Shown one piece after another: positions 58,863 through 64,000 of a DNA stretch of 64,000 nucleotides; the stretch's first letter is position 1, and the number at the start of each line of letters is the position of its first letter. Source of the stretch: Stenopsyche tienmushanensis (lineage: Eukaryota; Arthropoda; Insecta; Trichoptera; Stenopsychidae); assembly GCA_008973525.1 (NCBI GenBank), contig WACJ01000119.1:372001-436000 (forward strand), written 5' to 3'. Below the pieces are notes generated by a model that made no database searches, had not been told where the DNA came from, and was given only the letters and a program-made list of their open reading frames with translations. The position numbers and the translations under genes were made by a program.

Positions 58863-58997
58863 GTCAACCCTATGCCCGTGGGTAACAGTCGAATCCTGTA
58901 GTAATGATGTAGAGTAGAGGTGCGCGAAATCAACCTCGTTGGTTTGCTCATCAAACGCTGTTGGGACGGTCCAGCTGACATGAGTTGGGTGCATAGT
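58863..58997 (-). repeat. LINE block B adjoining its ORF2
   Basis: This is the 3' sequence immediately beyond the ORF2 C-terminus at 58998. It is the copy that identifies block B as LINE 3' region. Confidence 0.55.
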
Positions 58998-59657
58998 CTA
59001 CCCTGTGCTACCTGTGCCGATTACAAACGGAGTAAGAAGACTCTTTGCATACTGATTTGGAAGCAAGCTGATTCCCAGTTCCTCCCATAGGATGTCACTT
59101 TCGGTGCTCCACGCTGGGCAGACAAATGTCGTGTGTGCAGCATCGTCGTACTCCGCTTCGCAGTGGTGACACCCCACCACCACCTCTTTACCTATTTTGT
59201 GTGGGTAGCTACCAAAACAGCTGTGCCCAGTGAGGACCTGGGTCAAGTGGTAGCAAAGCTGACCGTGATTTTTGGCTACCCAGGTTCTCAGGTTTGATAT
59301 TAGCTCGTGCGTCCACCTACCTTTAGCGGAGTTATCCCATCGGGACTGCCACGCCGTCATGGTGCTTTGCTTAGCATTATTCATGTTTTCACCTTCCTGT
59401 ATTGCCTGTCTCTCGTAAGCGAGCAGGTCTATTGGCAGTATGACAGTCAATGCTAGGACGGCGTCTTCCAACACTGTGCGATATGCAGCAGCCACACTGA
59501 TTGCGCTCCTTCTCTGAACTCTGGCCATGTTGAGCCTGGCCATTTCAATTTGTAGTACCTCGGCCCATATCGGCGCGCCGTACAACAATACTGAGTGCAT
59601 TACCTCGTTGTAGAGTCGCCTCCTGTTTGTTTTTGGGCCACCAATGTTGGGCATCAA
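58998..59657 (-). pseudogene. R1-like LINE ORF2 C-terminal region (longest open copy)
   Basis: About 219 codons are open on the - strand: RRRLYNEVMHSVLLYGAPIW, MARVQRRSAISVAAAYRTVL, AWQSRWDNSAKGRWTHELI, YHLTQVLTGHSCFGSYPHKI, then C-x2-C ... H (CHHCEAEYDDAAHTTFVCPAW). This is the thumb, connection and Cys/His knuckle of R1-clade ORF2. The polymerase core and endonuclease are missing upstream, where an unrelated or rearranged segment joins at 59660. It is a truncated relic, less decayed than its relatives. Confidence 0.85.
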
Positions 59658-59676
59658 CCAAGCCAGGTATTACACA

Positions 59677-60000
59677 TCACCGAACCAATACGAGTACCAT
59701 GGGAAAGTGGGAGCCCATCCAATCCTTCATTTGCTGCAGCCCCCATTTAAACTGAGATTGGACTCGTGGTAGTAGTGACATCACGTAATAGTTCCTTTGC
59801 TTGAAGCATAGTCTTTTCATAAGATCTTCCTCGAAACCCTGTTTCCTTTTTGAGGACGCGAAGTAAAAGGGTTTGGCACCTGGATGCTGGATGCACGTAG
59901 CGTTTCTCAGGGAACCAAAAAAAAATGGAGGACATTCCTGTGCGGCCAGTCCAAGGGTACTCGGAACAGACCGCACAGCATCGCCGGGCATGGAATCTGT
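59677..60000 (-). repeat. LINE-associated fragment
   Basis: It matches 52530-52770 block by block (CGAACCAATACGAGTACCAT, GGCACCTGGATGC). Its 104-codon frame is not shared by that copy, so I do not call it a gene. Confidence 0.45.
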
Positions 60001-60057
60001 CTTATGTTTGTCTTAAGTCTGTCCGATCTCAACTTGTTCCTTATATGTATATGTTTG

Positions 60058-60490
60058 GTAATCATGTTCTGTGAACATGTTTGGGCATGGCGTCCAACTG
60101 CACGGCGCTCATTCGTTGTATCAACGGTCCGAAAGGCGGACCAGTTGGGTACACAGAATTTGTGATCACTCTTTTTGATAATAAATGCAAACCCCGGGCC
60201 TTCGATGATCTGTATAAGTACCCCCAGAGCCTAATTTAATTTAGATGGAGCGTATTCACAGAGGGCAAGTAGCCATTAGAAGTTGAGAATGAGCATTTCC
60301 TCGCGGACATGCATATTAAATTTAGGTTTTGTACCTTGCTGTGCACTTCTCCTGCTCTTGGCTAGCATGGTCTCGGCTCATATTGCACATAGCTTTTTCA
60401 TGTCTAAATTTTCAGTAAATACATCTAGGCGTCACATTTGGATGGTCCCATATAAATGCATGAACATTTTGGATCAAATTCCAGAAGATT
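60058..60490. repeat. mariner-associated fragment
   Basis: CATGTTCTGTGAACATGTTT through CGGACCAGTTGGG matches 55675-55765 and 4975-5070. The rest corresponds loosely to 55980-56060. It is decayed. Confidence 0.45.
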
Positions 60491-61641
60491 TTTTTAAAAA
60501 ATAATTCATTCCTTCTTTCTATTTGATATTTTTATTTACATTACAATTTATTCTATAAGAGCTTATTCTCATATTGTTTTTAATATGCTAAATAATGAAT
60601 GCTTTAAATTTTTTTCCATAGATTTTTAATCATCTTCTTCCATAGAAAATCTAAGCTTAATGAATGATTTATTTAGTGCTTATAGTATTATTGATATAAT
60701 GATGATTTTCATGACGATCTTTGATTTAATTTCATGCATTTACAACCGCAAAAATATAATTTTAGGTGAATTTCAGCCATGGAGTCGTACGATGTTCTTA
60801 GGGGTACTAAATTAAATTTTCCACTGTGTGCATATTTTCCCGTTTGTGTAATTAAATGAGCATAATAAGGGCTGCATGGTCCCATATAGACATTGTTAAT
60901 ATATGATATATTGCGTATACAGCCTCTCCCATAATTTATCACAGACAGAGTTGACAGTAATGTAATTTTACTTTGGGACCAGTTGGCCCCAAGAAAATTA
61001 CATCGTAGCTTTGAAATTCAAATATTACATCAAAATAATGCGCATCGGTAATGATTTCATTTAATTAATTTATTTCTCAGTGTTGAACTTACCGAGTGCA
61101 ATACTTCATTTAGCAGAAAGCATAAAGAGATTCACTGTTTATGGAAATGTCTCCAACTTAATTTATTTTTTCCACTGAACAGGAATGAAAACTCCCGCTT
61201 GAAGTTTAAGTCATTAAATGCATTTTCTAACTTTATTCCAAACAAATTTATCCCATTTAAATACGAGCAAAATGTCTATAATTTAACTCGACTCTCTGAA
61301 TTGCTTAAGAATATAAACAACTTTCCGATGGCTTCTTGAAACATTAATTAATTTTGTTATTTGAACAATGTGTTAAGTATATAAAACATATATAAATTCA
61401 AAGTCTTTCATCATCATGCAGAACGTTATGGTAAGTTTATGTTATCGAATTGTAATATTAAAATCATTGGGAAGCATTAAATATTTATTTCAGCAACATT
61501 CCAATGTGCCAATGTCCCAGCTATGGTTCATTTGTTACCTTTTTTCAGACGTTGCGACGACGAATGGCCATTAAAACCATAAGGTATGTTGGTCTGAGCG
61601 CCACAGTTATGAATTTGGTTTTCTTTATTATCAAATTCCAG
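60491..61641. other. intronic stretch
   Basis: No repeat or gene recognised. A strong acceptor/donor pair brackets 61549-61583, but it does not keep the frame (see rejected items). Confidence 0.4.
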
Positions 61642-61797
61642 ATGAGTTTTGCGAGGAATTCCCCCACAGCCTTATCCCAACCCCAGGATACTGGATAGAA
61701 TGCTCTCGTCAAAAAATAACCACAGACACGATATGGGACGAGAGCGAATCGGAGCACGAGTCCGGACGGGAATTGGACACCCCTCGAAGAGACAGAG
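61642..61797 (+). CDS. rad: radish-like gene, exon E: acidic linker
   Basis: This is a 156-nt exon, acceptor ATCAAATTCCAG, donor GTATTT. With the G carried from exon D it reads ACSDEFCEEFPHSLIPTPGY, then WIECSRQKITTD, an acidic ESESEHESGREL and a DTPRRDRG end completed by exon F. The phase fits at both sides: one base in, one base out. No named domain lies in this part. It links the LIM module to the Rap-GAP domain. Confidence 0.85.
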
Positions 61798-62155
61798 GTA
61801 TTTTTGAAAAGCATAGCAATTATCGATGTTTAGGCACCCCCAGATCAAATGTTACCAACTTAAATCGCCATATGAATGGACAAAAATACTCTTTAACGAT
61901 AGTGAGAGCCGAAATAAAAATAATACATGAAAATAGATATTAATCCTTTGGCACCGGGAGAAATCGAAAAATACTTGAATTACAATTAAATTCACTGGAT
62001 ACTTACACAGGATAGGATAAAAATATACTAAACTATTTTTCAACACAATCGCCGTCAAGATCGAGACATTTCTGTAGCTTTTGTTTACACTAGTGTCAGA
62101 AACCTCCGCCGCCAGCTCTTTTTGAATTGTCTTTTGGATTCTTTTTTTTGCGAAT
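61798..62155. other. intronic stretch
   Basis: A mariner-like CTCCGCCGCCAGCTCTTTTT block begins near 62103 (compare 30385). Otherwise nothing recognised. Confidence 0.4.
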
Positions 62156-62159
62156 GGGG

Positions 62160-62720
62160 GAAATATTTTAAAGACTTCACCACCATTCTGGTGGTAGTGT
62201 AGAATTTCTACTGACTAAAACCCTCCTCTTTTGCTGCCACGCGGCTACTGATTAAGTATCGTATTAGGGTAGCAGTGATGTGTCCCTCTTGGGCTCTTCC
62301 ATTGTCAACTCAGCTCATGGGTATCAGCTCGATGGGGATGTTTCCATTGGTTGTCTTTTCCTACGTTCGGCATCCTCCTTCTGTTGCATAACGTACCTTG
62401 TGTATTTGCACTAAGCGTTTCATGCCCTAGTTATCCTTGAGCATTGAAAGGAATCCCTTTTAATATTCCATGCACGACAGACAAATGTCCTGCATACGGT
62501 ATCGTCATTGTCTACTCCACAGCGATGATATTCCGGGTTTATCTTTTTTCCTATTTTATAAAGACAGCTACCAAAGCAGCCATGCCTGGTAAGGATCTGG
62601 GTTAGATGGTGACCAGAGCTGACCATGTTTCCTTCTGCTTCACTCTTTCAAGTAAGTGAACAATCTGTACGTCCACCGATCTTTTGTGGAGCAGTCTTCG
62701 GGACTGCCACACCACCATCG
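62160..62720 (-). pseudogene. R1-like LINE ORF2 C-terminus
   Basis: In reverse it reads HLTQILTRHGCFGSCLYKI then a Cys/His knuckle (YHRCGVDNDDTVCRTFVC) and a tail matching 22690-22960 (GGTAGTG-rich block, GCAGTGATGTGTCCCTCTTG). Frameshifts and stops are present. Confidence 0.7.
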
Positions 62721-62784
62721 AGGTTTCTTCAGCCACCTTCTTTGTTTATCCTTTTTGAACCGCCTGTCTCATTTGTCTTTTAGA

Positions 62785-62892
62785 TTCTGAGATGTAGTGA
62801 CACACCCACGTATCATTCCCTATCACGATAGAGTTCAAAAAACTCCTTGCCTGATTGTATCAATACTGTGGAATTCCCACTTCTGACACCAA
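62785..62892 (-). pseudogene. mariner catalytic scrap joined to primer-binding site
   Basis: With frame changes the - strand gives FLNSIVIGNDTW and HYISESKRQ, the first catalytic Asp region of mariner. It is followed upstream by the tRNA-Leu-type primer site at 62875-62891. The junction matches 30420-30520. Confidence 0.55.
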
Positions 62893-63680
62893 TGTAGCGT
62901 GAGCTAGTGAAGGGTTCGATTAAACCCAAACGCTACCTTCGCCGAGTTGCGGTCGCCGATGGCAAGCGTGAAGATGTTCTTCTTCGTGACGCGGGAACGG
63001 TGGACAGAGATAGTTGAGTACGGTGGCTTCCGGTACATAGACCGGGGCCATGTGTGCAGGTTTCTAAATAAAAGAGTGTAAATTATATGATTCTGCGTCT
63101 GTTCTAAGATGGGCAATTGAGGGTGTATGTGTAGTGTAAGCACGTCTGTACACAGACCTCATTGATACGCCTGCAAGTAGTAGGGATTTTAGAGTCACGG
63201 GCGTTTAGAGCATGATTGTGGCCGCGACGCGCAACCGTCCCCAAAGGGTATTGGAGGATGTTCACGAGTTCCCGGTTCGTCTTGTATAACACGACGATAT
63301 ATGGGTTAACACGACGCCCACGTCTGTCCGCTGATTCGGTGGCTAGCTCAACATCCTAGGCTTGTGTATATTTGCACCCCATCTTCTTACTCTGAGGGGG
63401 TTCTGTGACCTGGGTAATGGTTGGGGTTCGATTACTTGGAGTGACTGGGATTACGGGACCGGTGTTGGTGCGTCCCGGGCACCAACGCTAGTCTCCTCGC
63501 AGATCTGGTGACTCTACGCCTTCGTGGCCAGCAGAAATTGAGGGGACATATATGGTATAAGCGCGCCTGCAAATAGGTTCCGAGTTAGGTAGATCCCCCA
63601 ACCTCAGTAGCCGTTGTAACCTTACTATGTACGTTGTAACCTGTATGTCGCTCCAAATTCGATTCGATGCCAAAGGGTTA
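62893..63680 (-). mobile_element. LTR family L2, longest copy
   Basis: In reverse orientation it ends at 62893 with TTCACTAGCTCACGCTACA directly before the primer-binding site. It is GC-rich and shares CGCTACCTTCGCCGAGTTG-type sequence with 32840-32860. The 5' boundary is uncertain, somewhere before about 63680. ORFs on the - strand across it are unconvincing. Confidence 0.45.
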
Positions 63681-63769
63681 ATATAAATCTATGGTGTAAC
63701 GTTGCTGATATTCAATCTGGCAGATTTTATAACCGGTTAAATTGTTGTAACCCATATTATTGTCGAAAG

Positions 63770-64000
63770 GTCGAAGAAGAGACAGCGCTCTCTGCGAAGA
63801 GGACACCGAAGACGAAAGTCCACCGAGACAAAAAACGACGATAGAGCAGCAATGGGAGCAAAATAACGGATTCGAACTTACGTCCGTCGAGCAGGAGACC
63901 TACGAACGATATTTCTACGGCACCGAACACTGGAACTACTTCACGAACGACGAAGACTTAGGTCCCGTCATCCTGAGCATCAAACAAGAGACCCTCAACT
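63770..64000 (+). CDS. rad: radish-like gene, exon F: start of Rap-GAP domain (runs off window)
   Basis: The exon begins after CGAAAG, with two bases completing a Gly codon, and stays open to the window end. About 77 residues are seen. First come [18 protein letters not shown] (a PKA-type site and acidic patch) and [12 protein letters not shown]. Then [20 protein letters not shown] and PVILSIKQE follow, the N-terminal lobe of Rap-GAP domains (compare the ...GxEHxNYFxxDExLGPVxxSxxxE pattern of Rap1GAP/SIPA1/GARNL3 proteins). The catalytic Asn-thumb part lies beyond the window. Drosophila Radish is annotated as a Rap-like GTPase activator, which with the PKA array supports the name. Confidence 0.85.

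Noticed and set aside
61549..61583. 35-nt mini-exon with strong CAG acceptor and GTATGT donor
   Set aside because: Adding 35 nt between exons D and E brings a stop in frame, while direct D-E joining is in phase and reads sensibly.
1..64000. CRISPR arrays, operons, prophage or other prokaryotic systems
   Set aside because: The window is clearly eukaryotic; repeats are dispersed transposons, not regularly spaced arrays.
1..64000. tRNA or rRNA genes
   Set aside because: No cloverleaf or rRNA segment was recognised; the tRNA-Leu-like motif is only the 3'-end complement expected of a primer-binding site.

Overview
This is an AT-rich, intron- and transposon-dominated window from an animal genome, almost certainly an insect. 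The evidence is GC-richer coding exons with GT/AG borders and compatible phases, many mariner relics, R1-like LINE relics, LTR fragments, and a split gene that reads as the insect memory gene radish.

The only host gene I can support is on the + strand. Six exons are visible: 27120-27328, 27720-29426, 51296-51384, 57028-57214, 61642-61797 and 63770-64000, the last running off the window. The introns are 391 bp, 21.9 kb, 5.6 kb, 4.4 kb and 2.0 kb. Joined in phase, they encode a disordered Ser/Arg-rich region packed with R-R-x-S/T (PKA-type) sites, then most of a LIM-type zinc module, an acidic linker, and the start of a Rap-GAP domain. Many PKA consensus sites plus a Rap-GAP-like domain is the known make-up of Drosophila Radish, needed for anaesthesia-resistant memory. 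The gene's true 5' end, the first zinc-binding pair of the LIM module and most of the Rap-GAP domain are not visible here. Nothing recognisably coding was found in 1-27119, which may be a 5' intron or intergenic DNA.

The rest is mobile DNA and unassigned AT-rich sequence. Mariner-type elements with TIRs and TA duplications lie at 1832-3121 (with an LTR nested inside), 7440-8138 (internally deleted) and 52046-53257 (a chimera holding LINE and LTR pieces). R1-like LINE reverse-transcriptase relics lie at about 10.7-11.7, 22.7-23.6, 32.1-32.5, 36.7-37.1, 59.0-59.7 and 62.2-62.7 kb, and a different LINE at 38.0-38.7 kb; every recognisable RT fragment is on the - strand, antisense to the gene. LTR fragments of at least two families carry a primer-binding site matching the 3' end of tRNA-Leu, seen eight times. 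A TTAA-flanked MITE family has four copies, and a foldback sits at 49941-50129.

The most unusual items are the mariner/LINE/LTR chimeras that recur with the same internal order at 31.8-32.8 and 52.1-53.0 kb, the dense PKA-site array, a reading frame that runs open into the LIM exon from 56848, and a CpG-rich island at 42.7-42.9 kb inside the giant intron.
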